Source of the DNA: Gemmatimonadota bacterium | GTDB taxonomy: Bacteria; Latescibacterota; UBA2968; UBA8231 | Length of the DNA: 8,239 bases | NCBI GenBank assembly: GCA_002712305.1 | Contig: PATE01000007.1 | Span: forward strand, 1 to 8,239 | Reading direction: 5' to 3' | Shown: in pieces, positions 1 through 7,133 of the stretch | How positions within the stretch are numbered: the stretch's first letter is position 1 | Layout of the letters: each line of letters opens with the position of its first letter | Program-made: the position numbers and the translations under genes | The notes under the pieces: model-generated | What the model was told of the DNA's origin: nothing | The model's input: the letters and a program-made list of their open reading frames with translations, nothing else | Databases searched by the model: none

Positions 1-68
1 TTGGAGATCAGTGTATCCACATCCCAGTCCTTGGCGATCTGATAGGTCACCACACCCAATCGAAACAT
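1..68 (-). CDS. Sugar-phosphate isomerase/epimerase-like TIM-barrel protein, N-terminal fragment (runs off left edge)
   Basis: Only the first 22 codons lie in the window, reading MFRLGVVTYQIAKDWDVDTL and then Ile-Ser. The opening 'hydrophobic-GVVTYQ' strand followed by 'KDWDVDTLI' resembles the first beta strand and helix of xylose-isomerase-like TIM-barrel proteins (AP endonuclease 2 superfamily), often annotated sugar phosphate isomerase/epimerase. The ATG has a good ribosome-binding stretch just upstream (GAAGGTAGGTAGAG, 82-69). It begins 58 bases after the stop of the M20 gene on the same strand, so it is probably the next gene of the operon. Such proteins usually isomerise or epimerise keto-sugars, or act on inositol derivatives, with a divalent metal. 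None of the metal ligands is inside the window, so the family call rests on the N-terminus and the neighbours. The start is well supported and the function only moderately. Confidence 0.68.
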   Translation of the reverse strand, partial: MFRLGVVTYQIAKDWDVDTLIS

Positions 69-126
69 CTCTACCTACCTTCTCTCTGTTACGTAGTCGA
101 CGTAGTAGTTCTGTGTGATAGGCGCC

Positions 127-1470
127 TCAGACGAGGCTAGCTCCATCATGCACGTCGGTCCGAAAGATCTCTTGTTGCTGTCGCAAGTAGTCCGTCTTCG
201 TCATGGCCGGCTCGAAGGCATCCATGACACGCTTCGCCTTGTGAGCATTGCCGCTGAGCAACTCCACCGCCATCATGGCCATCGTCTTGGCTGGCGCAAG
301 ATATCCGTCATCGGTGTCGGCAATGTGCCAATCCTTGCCATGCACGATTCCGCGCGCTCCAGTCATCACGGGGTGCAGGACCGGCATGAGTTGACTCAGG
401 TCTCCCGCATCCGTCGACCCACCAGAGTGGGGCAACTCGCGATAAGCGTCGTCGCCAAACAAGGCCGTCGTGGTTTCACGGAACACTTCCGCCAGCCCTT
501 CATCATTGGCAAGGGGCAGATATCCGGGCACGGTTTCGACCTCGACGGTACATCCAAAAGCGATGGCCGCCGCTTTCAGGGAACGGTCCACCTTGGCCGC
601 CGCATCGAGCATGGCCTCTGATGTACGAGCGCGCACGTAGGTCTCCATCCGTACCTCGGCGGGCACGATGTTGACGATATCACCCGCCTTGGTCAGGATC
701 GGGTGCACACGAACACAGTCCTGGTCGCGGAAGGTCTCCCGCTGGGCATTGATCGCATTCAGCGCCAGGGTCGCCGCATTCAGTGCGTTGATGCCCTGCT
801 CCGGAGCGACACCCGCGTGGGCTGCCTTGCCCACGAAACGGGCCGTCTTGGCGAGAAAACCATTAGAGGAGCCCGATACTCCCACGGCGCCCTCCAGCGA
901 ATCTGCCGATCCCGTATGGATCATGATCGCCATGTCGATGTCGTCGAACGCGCCGAGTTTGACCAGTTCCGGTTTCCCCCCCAGAAAGCTCGTGCGGCCT
1001 TCTCGGACCAGGCCCAATCGGTAGTCGATCTCCACGTATTCTTCAGCAGGCACCGCAAAAAACACGATCCGTCCGCTGATCCTGTCTTTGAGATCTGCCG
1101 CCGCGACGCCGATGGCAGCGCCCACCATTCCTGCGATCTGCGCATTGTGTCCACAGGCATGGGCTGCGCCTGTCTGTGCGTCGCAGCGTGGATGATCGGG
1201 CACGATGAGCGCATCCAGTTCACCCATCAGCGCCACGGTAGGTCCGGGGCGGCCACTGTCTAGTACGGCGCGCACCCCCGTCAGCGCCAACCCGCTGTCC
1301 GCCTGCAGCCCGGCACTCTGAAAGAGATCCTCCACTCGGGCCGCTGTCTTGGTCTCCTTGAAGCCAAGTTCAGGCTCGTCCATGATCGCTTCACCCAGGC
1401 CAACGATTTGGTCGGCCTCTGCATCGATGGCGTCACAGACGGTCTGTTTCATGGAATCGGTATCGCTCAT
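127..1470 (-). CDS. M20-family metal-dependent amidohydrolase (AbgB/aminoacylase-like)
   Basis: 447 aa. M20D-type peptidases hydrolyse the amide bond of N-acyl or aminobenzoyl amino compounds in the cytoplasm with a di-metal centre. Visible signatures: the substrate-side 'MDEPELGFKE' (30-39), 'LMGELDAL' (81-88), the metal motif HACGHN with Cys106 and His108 (104-109), the paired glutamates in 'VPAEEYVEID' (Glu143-Glu144), His185 in 'IMIHTG', the 'AAHAG' His218 of the dimerisation lid, 'GSTDAGD' (351-357), and a C-terminal 'GIVHGKDWH' with His377 as likely last ligand. HACGHN rather than HACGHD favours the AbgB/indole-acetyl-aspartate-hydrolase-like branch. No signal peptide is seen. The ATG follows GAGGA (1478-1474) by three bases. 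It lies 41 bases after the SDR gene. In this cluster a plausible job is N-deacylation of an amino sugar or amino acid conjugate; the true substrate cannot be read from the sequence. Confidence 0.93.
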   Translation of the reverse strand: MSDTDSMKQTVCDAIDAEADQIVGLGEAIMDEPELGFKETKTAARVEDLFQSAGLQADSGLALTGVRAVLDSGRPGPTVALMGELDALIVPDHPRCDAQTGAAHACGHNAQIAGMVGAAIGVAAADLKDRISGRIVFFAVPAEEYVEIDYRLGLVREGRTSFLGGKPELVKLGAFDDIDMAIMIHTGSADSLEGAVGVSGSSNGFLAKTARFVGKAAHAGVAPEQGINALNAATLALNAINAQRETFRDQDCVRVHPILTKAGDIVNIVPAEVRMETYVRARTSEAMLDAAAKVDRSLKAAAIAFGCTVEVETVPGYLPLANDEGLAEVFRETTTALFGDDAYRELPHSGGSTDAGDLSQLMPVLHPVMTGARGIVHGKDWHIADTDDGYLAPAKTMAMMAVELLSGNAHKAKRVMDAFEPAMTKTDYLRQQQEIFRTDVHDGASLV

Positions 1471-1511
1471 TGTTCCTCAGTTTGGCCTTGAGTCGTTTGC
1501 AGGCGGCTCGT

Positions 1512-2486
1512 TCAGTTGGTAGGAAGGATGCTGACCTGTTCGCCCCGACGAAAGGCGAGACCATCCACGATCATGCGGACGATATCGTATTGAGGAGCGA
1601 ATCCAAGATCATCTCGCGCCCTGGACAGGTCGAAACCATAGTGCGTGGGATTTCCACCCGGCTGAGCATCCACGACTGGAATCTGCAGAAGCTCGCTGAG
1701 ACGATAGACCGCCTCGTCCCAGGTGAAGGGTTTGGGACCGGCCAGTTGATAGATCCGGCCAAAGGAACGTTCCTTCCCCAGTGCACAGTGGCAACCGTGC
1801 ACGATATCTCGCACATCGGCCACGTGCTTCATGAAGGGCCGTCCCTCGTCGTCGCGCAGCAGGACCAGCCTTTCCTCCCCCTCCCATAGAGATGACAATT
1901 TCGGGTTCTGCTTCATCTTGCTCAGGTAGAACTGCGGAAAGTCGATCACCTCGCCAGCCCCCAGGACCATGGCAAAACGAAGAATCGTCACCGGCGAATT
2001 CTGAGATCGGGCATAACTGAGACACATCTGCTCAGCCATGGCCTTCGACAGGGCATACCACCCATTGGGCTTGATCGGCGTCGTTTCGTCGATCGGCCGC
2101 TCCATGCCGCCAGGGACATACTTCTCATACAGCGCATCGGTGCTCGCTACGACCACGTGTTCGATTCCATGTTTTCGGGCCGCTTCCAGAACATGGAATG
2201 TGCCCTTCACATTGATGTCGAGATAGTCGCTCTCGGTGAAGGGACCACCCCCCTGGAAGGCAGCTCCCAGGTGATAGATGACCTGCATGCCTTGCACAGA
2301 TGCATCTACGCTCTGCGCTTCGGTCAGCGTTCCCTCCACAAGCTCGACGCCAAGACCCGCGAGTTTCTCCGTGCGCCGATCTCGTTCCCATACCATACCA
2401 CGGACGCTGTGGCCATCCTGCACGAGCGTCGATGCGAGGTTGGCACCGATCCGGCCCGTGATACCCGTGATGAGGATGTCAGCCAA
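1512..2486 (-). CDS. NAD(P)-dependent epimerase/dehydratase, extended short-chain dehydrogenase (TTG start)
   Basis: 324 aa from the TTG at 2486. Extended SDRs oxidise, epimerise or dehydrate sugars or sugar nucleotides. The N-terminal Rossmann motif TGITGRIG (residues 7-14) directly follows the first beta strand ADILI. The catalytic pair is YALSK (Tyr144, Lys148), with Ser115/Thr116 in 'VASTDALY' as the upstream catalytic hydroxyl. 'HLGAAF' (72-77) and 'DINVKGTFHVLEAA' (90-103) are typical of this family. The C-terminus 'FDLSRARDDLGFAPQYDI' is the usual end of GalE-like extended SDRs. An upstream GTG at 2531 would add 15 residues with no family resemblance and has no well-spaced ribosome-binding site. 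The TTG has GGAGG exactly six bases upstream and puts the start where this family normally begins. It sits 97 bases after the PLP gene and 41 before the M20 gene. The substrate is probably a sugar or sugar lactone and is not determinable here. Confidence 0.91.
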   Translation of the reverse strand: MADILITGITGRIGANLASTLVQDGHSVRGMVWERDRRTEKLAGLGVELVEGTLTEAQSVDASVQGMQVIYHLGAAFQGGGPFTESDYLDINVKGTFHVLEAARKHGIEHVVVASTDALYEKYVPGGMERPIDETTPIKPNGWYALSKAMAEQMCLSYARSQNSPVTILRFAMVLGAGEVIDFPQFYLSKMKQNPKLSSLWEGEERLVLLRDDEGRPFMKHVADVRDIVHGCHCALGKERSFGRIYQLAGPKPFTWDEAVYRLSELLQIPVVDAQPGGNPTHYGFDLSRARDDLGFAPQYDIVRMIVDGLAFRRGEQVSILPTN

Positions 2487-2559
2487 GGCGTACCTCCACA
2501 CGAGGCTGGCCATCTCGGTCGAAATCGTCACGGTAGTTAATGGGTTCTTCCTCGTTCAT
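2479..2559 (-). other. Possible 26-codon leader ORF whose stop overlaps the SDR start
   Basis: An ATG-started frame (2559-2557) reads MNEEEPINYRDDFDRDGQ and continues to a TGA at 2481-2479. It overlaps the TTG start of the SDR gene by eight bases (TTGGCTGA). It is in the same frame as the upstream PLP gene, starting 24 bases after that gene's stop. No well-spaced ribosome-binding site was found for it: an AAGGA lies 13 bases upstream. The peptide is acidic and polar and I do not recognise it. It could be a translated coupling peptide, a small protein, or chance, since 26 codons in a GC-rich leader is not statistically strong. Confidence 0.25.
2493..2497 (-). promoter_or_regulatory. Ribosome-binding site GGAGG fixing the TTG start of the SDR gene
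   Basis: A full GGAGG core lies six bases upstream of TTG (2486-2484). It is the strongest Shine-Dalgarno match near any candidate start of this gene and argues for TTG over the upstream GTG at 2531. Confidence 0.75.
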
Positions 2560-2583
2560 TCGCGTGCTTGCATCCTTCACCCT

Positions 2584-3735
2584 TCAGCGACCCGGACTCG
2601 AGCCGCGCAGAGCGTCCTGCAGACGATCGGCCACGATCTGCGCCTCTCCCTCGGCAAGGGTATGCGGGTGAAGCCTGATCTGCGGGCCCGTTTCGCTTGC
2701 GAATCGATAGACTGACTCCTGGATGAACTGCACGGCGATTCGCGGACGCCCATCGCGGAGGGTATCGATCACCTGTTCGTAGGTGCACCGAAGGGCCTGC
2801 TCATCCCAACTGATCGCCGCATGTGGAATCTGCTGCCCTTCACCGAAAGGCATCTGTCGCCATGCGGTCACCCCTGGAACTGTGCTGGCAGCGTTGAGAA
2901 GTTGCTCGACCCGCCCCTCCCAGAGGATCAGGTCTGCGTCGTGGTCTCGAGCCAGATAAAGTTCGATCGCCTTGACGAGACCCACGATCTCCTCCTTTCC
3001 CGCCTTCATCCCCCGTCCGACGGACATATTCGGACTGTCATTGGTAGCGCACGCCGCGATCAGTGCTGGATCACGGCCGAGGATGACACCACTCGCCTGT
3101 GGGCCGCACAGTGCCTTGCCCCCGCTGAAGGCAACAAGATCGGCACCCTCATCAATGAACCGCCGCAGGTGACCTACTGGCGGAATCTCGGCCGCCGCAT
3201 CGACGATGACTGGCTTCTCCATCTCGTGGGCAATCGAGGCGACCTCGGCCAGTGATAGGGCATGACCGGTATTGAACCAGGAGAAGGTATAAAAGACACC
3301 GGCCACTGACTCGCCTGCCAGGGCCTGCCGAAGCTGACCCGCGTCGGACTCCACGCCCACAAATCGACCACCGACCAATCGCAGCGCCTGATCAAACGGG
3401 TTGCGATGGGCCTCTATAACCACCCAACTATCAGCCATTCCGGTCGTGTCAGGCAGCTGCCGCGCCTTCAGTGGATCGTTCCCGGCCATGACTGCGGCAG
3501 CCATTACCGCGATACCCGCTGTGGCGCTGGCGGTCACATGAGCACCGGGCACTCCGATCAGGTCAGCCACACGTCGACCCGCCATCTCGTGCAATTCCGT
3601 CATCATCACAAAGCACTGACTCGCAGCGGCCATGGCCTCCACGACCTCCGGATGCATGACCGATCCGCTCATCCGCGTCAGGGTTCCGGCGGCGTTGATG
3701 ATCGGGTCGACATCGAGTTGCTGGTAAACGTCCAT
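2584..3735 (-). CDS. SelA/DgaE-like PLP-dependent enzyme (predicted ammonia-lyase or related, not true selenocysteine synthase)
   Basis: 383 aa, fold-type I PLP enzyme of the SelA-like group. Known members include L-seryl-tRNA(Sec) selenium transferase and D-glucosaminate-6-phosphate ammonia-lyase (DgaE). Visible signatures: N-terminal 'INAAGTLTRMSGS' (13-25), the glycine-rich cofactor contact 'TASATAGIA' (68-76), Asp179 in 'VIVDAAAEIPP' (pyridine-nitrogen contact), and 'VAFSGGKALCGPQASG' (201-216) with the Schiff-base lysine Lys207. True SelA is about 460 aa with an extra N-terminal domain that binds tRNA. This protein lacks it and starts directly at the catalytic core, and no selB or selC is present. 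The neighbouring sugar enzymes therefore favour beta-elimination of ammonia from an amino-sugar acid. The ATG at 3735 has AGGA six bases upstream; a TTG two codons earlier would abut that site and is disfavoured. Family is sure, reaction inferred. Confidence 0.9.
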   Translation of the reverse strand: MDVYQQLDVDPIINAAGTLTRMSGSVMHPEVVEAMAAASQCFVMMTELHEMAGRRVADLIGVPGAHVTASATAGIAVMAAAVMAGNDPLKARQLPDTTGMADSWVVIEAHRNPFDQALRLVGGRFVGVESDAGQLRQALAGESVAGVFYTFSWFNTGHALSLAEVASIAHEMEKPVIVDAAAEIPPVGHLRRFIDEGADLVAFSGGKALCGPQASGVILGRDPALIAACATNDSPNMSVGRGMKAGKEEIVGLVKAIELYLARDHDADLILWEGRVEQLLNAASTVPGVTAWRQMPFGEGQQIPHAAISWDEQALRCTYEQVIDTLRDGRPRIAVQFIQESVYRFASETGPQIRLHPHTLAEGEAQIVADRLQDALRGSSPGR

Positions 3736-3737
3736 GG

Positions 3738-3827
3738 TCAATCCTGTGCGTTGGGGCTCTGGGTGTTGAGACTCACATGCACAGACTCGCGCTGCAGAGG
3801 CTCAGGAATGATCGGGCGCTCAGACAT
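3738..3827 (-). other. Possible 29-codon ORF bridging the Gfo/Idh/MocA and PLP genes
   Basis: An ATG at 3827-3825 overlaps the stop of the upstream oxidoreductase gene (ATGTCTGA). The frame, beginning MSERPIIPEPLQ, runs to a TGA at 3740-3738, two bases before the ATG of the PLP gene. The fit at both ends is what translational coupling would look like, but the frame is also the tail of a longer shadow frame running through the oxidoreductase gene, and the peptide matches nothing I know. It may equally be chance. Confidence 0.22.
3742..3745 (-). promoter_or_regulatory. Ribosome-binding site AGGA deciding the ATG start of the PLP enzyme
   Basis: AGGA lies six bases before the ATG at 3735-3733 and touches the alternative TTG at 3741-3739. 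Only the ATG has usable spacing. Confidence 0.55.
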
Positions 3828-4824
3828 TCCAGCAGCGCTCCGGCTGCCCACTGTCTGCAGAACGATTGGCGGCGATCGATACCGCCGCAGTCCGGAGTCC
3901 CTCCTCGTAGTCGCAAAGGATGTGCGATCGGTCTCCGGTGGCAACAGCACGAACAAAGGCCGCATCGATTCCGTCTCCGTCGTAGGCATCCGGCACGGGT
4001 AGAGCACCTTCGGGCTGAATCACCAGATCGCGTCCGACATCCACGCGCACGTCTTCGAGCAACACCTGCATGTGATTCTGCCCTCCCCCAGCTCGCAGAA
4101 TGCAGCTGGTGGAGACATACCCCACGGCGCCACCGGCAAACTCCAGGACAACAACCTGACTGTCGGGGACGGTCATGCTGGGGATGTCACCTGCCACCTG
4201 GTGACCGTAGCGAGCGAAGACCTGCTCCACATTCCCAGCGATCCAGCGCATGCAGTCTACCTGATGGGTCGTCTGTTCATGTAGCTGGCCTCCGGACTTG
4301 TCGACCTGCCGCCACCAGCTGCCCTCGTCGGCGGGCATGCCACCCCAGCGATCGGAGCTGATCATCGCAACCGACCGAGCGTGCAACAGATCGCGTGCGG
4401 TTCGCCATGGGTGTCGGTACCTCAGGGTGTACCCGACACTTGACATGATGCCCGCTGTTTCGATGGCCTCCATGATCTGAACCCCCTGCTCCAACTCGAG
4501 AACGACAGGTTTCTCGACGAACAGATGAAGGCCTGCAGAGGCGGCGAGAATCTCAACATCTGCATGTGCGAAGGGAGGTACGCAGACATACAGCGCATCG
4601 AGCTGGTCGGCCTGTTGATCGAGCAGCGTCCGATGATCCGAGAACACCCCAAGTGCCCCGCATTCCTCGGCGACCTGTTTCGCTCGATCCGCATCGAGAT
4701 CGCAGACAGCAACCACGTCGACTACGGGCTCTTGCGACGCCTCGTTGAGGGCCTGCAACTGATTGAGATGATGTCCTGCGATGCCGCCGGTTCCTACGAA
4801 GGCCACCCGTACGGGCTGGGTCAT
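3820..4824 (-). CDS. Gfo/Idh/MocA-family NAD(P)-dependent oxidoreductase
   Basis: 334 aa. This family oxidises or reduces a hydroxyl or keto group on sugars, inositols or sugar acids. The N-terminal Rossmann domain opens with 'VAFVGTGGIAGHH' (7-19). 'VCDLDADRA' (40-48) closes the second strand with acidic residues, pointing to NAD rather than NADP. The hallmark EKP is at 104-106. The catalytic-domain motif reads 'GGQLHEQTTHQVDCMRW' (178-194), with His187 and Asp190 in the usual H-x-x-D positions and Glu183 where many relatives have Asp; this is a recognised variant of the subfamily. Length is normal. The ATG has AAGGA five bases upstream (4834-4830). It follows the sulfatase by 44 bases and precedes the PLP gene by 84. 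Its likely role is redox conversion of the sugar released by the neighbouring enzymes. The substrate is not readable from sequence. Confidence 0.95.
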   Translation of the reverse strand: MTQPVRVAFVGTGGIAGHHLNQLQALNEASQEPVVDVVAVCDLDADRAKQVAEECGALGVFSDHRTLLDQQADQLDALYVCVPPFAHADVEILAASAGLHLFVEKPVVLELEQGVQIMEAIETAGIMSSVGYTLRYRHPWRTARDLLHARSVAMISSDRWGGMPADEGSWWRQVDKSGGQLHEQTTHQVDCMRWIAGNVEQVFARYGHQVAGDIPSMTVPDSQVVVLEFAGGAVGYVSTSCILRAGGGQNHMQVLLEDVRVDVGRDLVIQPEGALPVPDAYDGDGIDAAFVRAVATGDRSHILCDYEEGLRTAAVSIAANRSADSGQPERCWNV

Positions 4825-4868
4825 GAGGTTCCTTTCAATGGATCACCGATCCGATCAAGCGCCGTGGC

Positions 4869-6377
4869 TCACGCGCCGGCGATGCGTGGCATCACCAGGG
4901 GTTCCTTGCCCAATTCAGCATGCAGGAGACGTCTCGTCAATTCAGCCTTGAGATCTGCCCACCCGGGATCGGACCAATGATTGTCGATCTCCTGTGGGTC
5001 CTGCTGCAGATCGAACAATTCTCCCTCGTCCCGGCCGTAATGGACGGTGAGTTTGTGTGTCTGATCCACGAACGTCCGCGTGTGGATGGTGGTCGGCTCA
5101 TGGCGGTTCTCCACGATCGCGTGGTCACGGACCGCTTCGACTGTGCCTGTCCACACGGGAGTCTGGTCGGCACCACTGATTCCCCAGTCTGCGCTCAAGC
5201 CGGCTGCACCGAGAAAACTCGGCGCCATGTCCACGAGGCTGAGGATGGCATCACTCTGACTCCCGGCCTGCACACGGTTCGGCCACCGGACGAGGAAGGG
5301 CAGTTTTACCAGATCCTCGTAGTGGAATGGCCCCTTGGCCGTCATCCCGTGTTGACCAAACAGGTGTCCGTGATCGGTCGTGAAGACGACGAGCGTGTTC
5401 TTTGCGAGGCCCGTCTTCTCCAGATGGGTAAGGATCCGCCCGATGTATTCATCCATGAGACTGATCATGCCATAGTACACGGCCATATTTTGACGCATCT
5501 CGTCGGCACCATGCAGGTGCGAGTGCATGCCGTGAATTCCGAAGCCACTCTCTCGCCAAGCAGAGAAATCGGGCTCTTTCTCCTGAGTCATGCGGAAGTG
5601 AAGCGGATTCACATCGTGCTCACCCTCCACAATCTGCGGCAGGGTCAGGTCCGCCGGATCATACATCGCATGCCACGGATCGGGAGCCAGATACGGAGGA
5701 TGAGGATCGAAGAAGCTCGACCACATGAAGAAGGGCTCATCACCTGCGGCGTATGTATCGAGGAGTCGCTGCGACTCCTCGGCAATCCACGCATTGTAGT
5801 GATACTTCTCCGGGATTTCCCAGCGATGCTTCTGACGATCATTCGTACCCGTGGGAGGCCGGTAGTAATCGCGCCAGTTGTGGCAGCCATTGTCTTCCAT
5901 CCAAATGGCATAGTGCTGCCCCACATGGGCCTCATCAGCATGGTTGCGGGCAAGCCGAACCGTATCAAACCCATAAAAGGGTTCATTAAACTGTCGCCAG
6001 AAGTCGAGATCTTGAAGGATTGGATACGATTCAAGGGACCGGTATCGATCAGTCTCCTGCAATGGCTGAAAGTGGGCCTTGCCTACCAGACTCGTGCGAT
6101 ATCCCGCACGGCCGAGTGCATCCCCTACCGTCGGCACATCCTCCATCAGTTTCGTGCCCAGACTCCAGGCGCCGTGATCGCTGGGATACAAGCCGGTAAT
6201 CATGGATGAGCGCGACGGAGTGCAGGTTGGATTCGGGCAGTATGCCCGGTGGCAACGCATGCCTTCAGAGGCCAGTCGATCCAGATGGGGCGTACTGATT
6301 TCGGGGTTCGTAGCCCCCAACGTATCCCAGTGTTGCTGGTCGCTGGTGATGAAGAGAATGTTTGGTCGATCACTCAT
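4869..6377 (-). CDS. Type I (formylglycine) sulfatase, predicted cytoplasmic
   Basis: 502 aa, normal for the family. Type I sulfatases hydrolyse sulfate esters using a formylglycine made from Cys or Ser. Visible signatures: 'RPNILFITSDQQHWD' (4-18) with the calcium-binding Asp13, 'STPHLDRLASEG' (28-39), and the maturation/catalytic motif CTPSR (52-56), with Cys52 the predicted formylglycine, followed by 'MITGLYPS'. Other active-site candidates are Lys100 and His102 ('GKAHF'), His226 in 'DPHPPY', Asp335-His336 in 'TTDHG' (calcium) and Lys348 in 'TAKGP'. The N-terminus goes straight into the first beta strand with no signal peptide, so the enzyme should act in the cytoplasm on an imported small molecule, as choline-sulfatase-like enzymes do. 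A sulfatase-maturing enzyme is not in the window. It follows the TSUP exporter gene by 24 bases. The start has only a weak ribosome-binding site, which fits coupling to the upstream gene. Confidence 0.96.
   Translation of the reverse strand: MSDRPNILFITSDQQHWDTLGATNPEISTPHLDRLASEGMRCHRAYCPNPTCTPSRSSMITGLYPSDHGAWSLGTKLMEDVPTVGDALGRAGYRTSLVGKAHFQPLQETDRYRSLESYPILQDLDFWRQFNEPFYGFDTVRLARNHADEAHVGQHYAIWMEDNGCHNWRDYYRPPTGTNDRQKHRWEIPEKYHYNAWIAEESQRLLDTYAAGDEPFFMWSSFFDPHPPYLAPDPWHAMYDPADLTLPQIVEGEHDVNPLHFRMTQEKEPDFSAWRESGFGIHGMHSHLHGADEMRQNMAVYYGMISLMDEYIGRILTHLEKTGLAKNTLVVFTTDHGHLFGQHGMTAKGPFHYEDLVKLPFLVRWPNRVQAGSQSDAILSLVDMAPSFLGAAGLSADWGISGADQTPVWTGTVEAVRDHAIVENRHEPTTIHTRTFVDQTHKLTVHYGRDEGELFDLQQDPQEIDNHWSDPGWADLKAELTRRLLHAELGKEPLVMPRIAGA
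5759..5781. repeat. Perfect 10-bp inverted repeat inside the sulfatase gene
   Basis: Arms CGAGGAGTCG (5759-5768) and CGACTCCTCG (5772-5781) are exact reverse complements separated by three bases. They encode roughly residues 199-206 of the sulfatase (AEESQRLL). In the transcript this would form a GC-rich hairpin with a tight loop. No T-run follows on either strand, so it is not a standard terminator. Confidence 0.6.
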
Positions 6378-6401
6378 GTTCCATTGCCTGCCCGTATCAG
6401 A

Positions 6402-7133
6402 TCAGTGCCTCAGTACGATCGCCGAGATGCCACCGACGGCGACCAGACCGATCGCCAGCCGACGATAGATCTCTCCATCGACGCGGCGCTTCATCCACAG
6501 ACCCAACACCAGGCCCACCGTGATTCCTGGAGCGCTATGCAGCGTGAAATCCAATGTGCCTCCGTCGAGAAGCCCCACCTGTCCGAAGGCGACCAGAATG
6601 CTTCCGTGAAGGAGAAAAAAGTAGCCAATGAGATCGGCGCGAAAGCCCCCATGGGCCCACCTCTGTTTCAACCCGAGAAGCACGACGGGTGGTCCCGTCA
6701 TACCGCTCACGCCTCCGATCATCCCTGACAGCATCCCTGCCACCGAGCGGGCAACCCCTTCGCGAACTAAAGGCTCACCTCGCCGAATCACCAGCACCAG
6801 GACGGCGGCGATCGACGTGGCTCCGACGATGGTTCGAATCGTCGCAGAGGGCAAGGAGGCCAATCCATGTACGCCGAGAGGCATGCCCAACAGGGCAAAC
6901 AGAAGCAGATGCAGAATCCGTCGTGGCGACATCTGACGATAACACTCCACCACCAGAACGAGTGTCAGCGGCGTCGCACTCAGAAGGACCACAGGTGCCG
7001 CAACGACGGGGTTTAGCAGCAGCACGAGAAAGGGCATCGCGATCAGGGCATATCCAAATCCCGTGATGGTGCTGACGCACGCGGAGACACCTAGGATCAG
7101 ATTCAGAAGCAAGGGAGTGGGTTCGGTCAGCAC
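6402..7133 (-). CDS. TauE/SafE (TSUP) family membrane anion exporter
   Basis: 243 aa, very hydrophobic, with about seven to eight membrane segments by eye (approximately 8-38, 42-62, 72-92, 97-116, 130-153, 167-186, 203-213, 225-241). Two pseudo-repeated family motifs are visible: 'STITGFGYALIAMPF' (21-35) and 'SGMIGGVSGMTGPPVVL' (136-152). The second half thus mirrors the first, as expected in TSUP proteins. Known members move sulfite, sulfoacetate or related organosulfur anions across the inner membrane. Lying directly upstream of a sulfatase, export of the sulfur oxyanion released from the substrate is the natural reading (inference). The start is GTG at 7133; an in-frame TAA 12 bases further upstream rules out a longer protein. 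The nearest Shine-Dalgarno-like GAGG is about 15 bases away, unusually far, so initiation may be weak or leaderless. Confidence 0.92.
   Translation of the reverse strand: MLTEPTPLLLNLILGVSACVSTITGFGYALIAMPFLVLLLNPVVAAPVVLLSATPLTLVLVVECYRQMSPRRILHLLLFALLGMPLGVHGLASLPSATIRTIVGATSIAAVLVLVIRRGEPLVREGVARSVAGMLSGMIGGVSGMTGPPVVLLGLKQRWAHGGFRADLIGYFFLLHGSILVAFGQVGLLDGGTLDFTLHSAPGITVGLVLGLWMKRRVDGEIYRRLAIGLVAVGGISAIVLRH

Noticed and set aside
91-106. Direct repeat ACGTAGT-CG-ACGTAGT in the gap before the TIM-barrel gene
   Set aside because: Seven-base repeat only, with no promoter-like sequence nearby; it could be chance.
115-1263. Plus-strand frames of 168 and 186 codons opposite the M20 gene
   Set aside because: They are in the same codon-aligned antisense register as the sulfatase shadow, with no motif and no reasonable start context.
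1470-1889. 139-codon plus-strand frame opposite the SDR gene
   Set aside because: Codon-aligned antisense shadow of a gene with a clear Rossmann motif and YxxxK pair.
2487-2531. Fifteen-residue N-terminal extension of the SDR from GTG at 2531
   Set aside because: The extension precedes the normal first beta strand, lacks a well-placed ribosome-binding site, and the TTG has GGAGG at ideal spacing.
4920-6209. 429-codon open frame on the plus strand opposite the sulfatase
   Set aside because: Its codons are exact reverse complements of sulfatase codons, so a stop needs a TTA, CTA or TCA codon in the sulfatase, which are rare here. The protein has no recognisable features, while the sulfatase has clear motifs.
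6378-6401. Possible separate promoter or terminator between exporter and sulfatase
   Set aside because: Only 24 bases with no hairpin or T-run; co-transcription is simpler.
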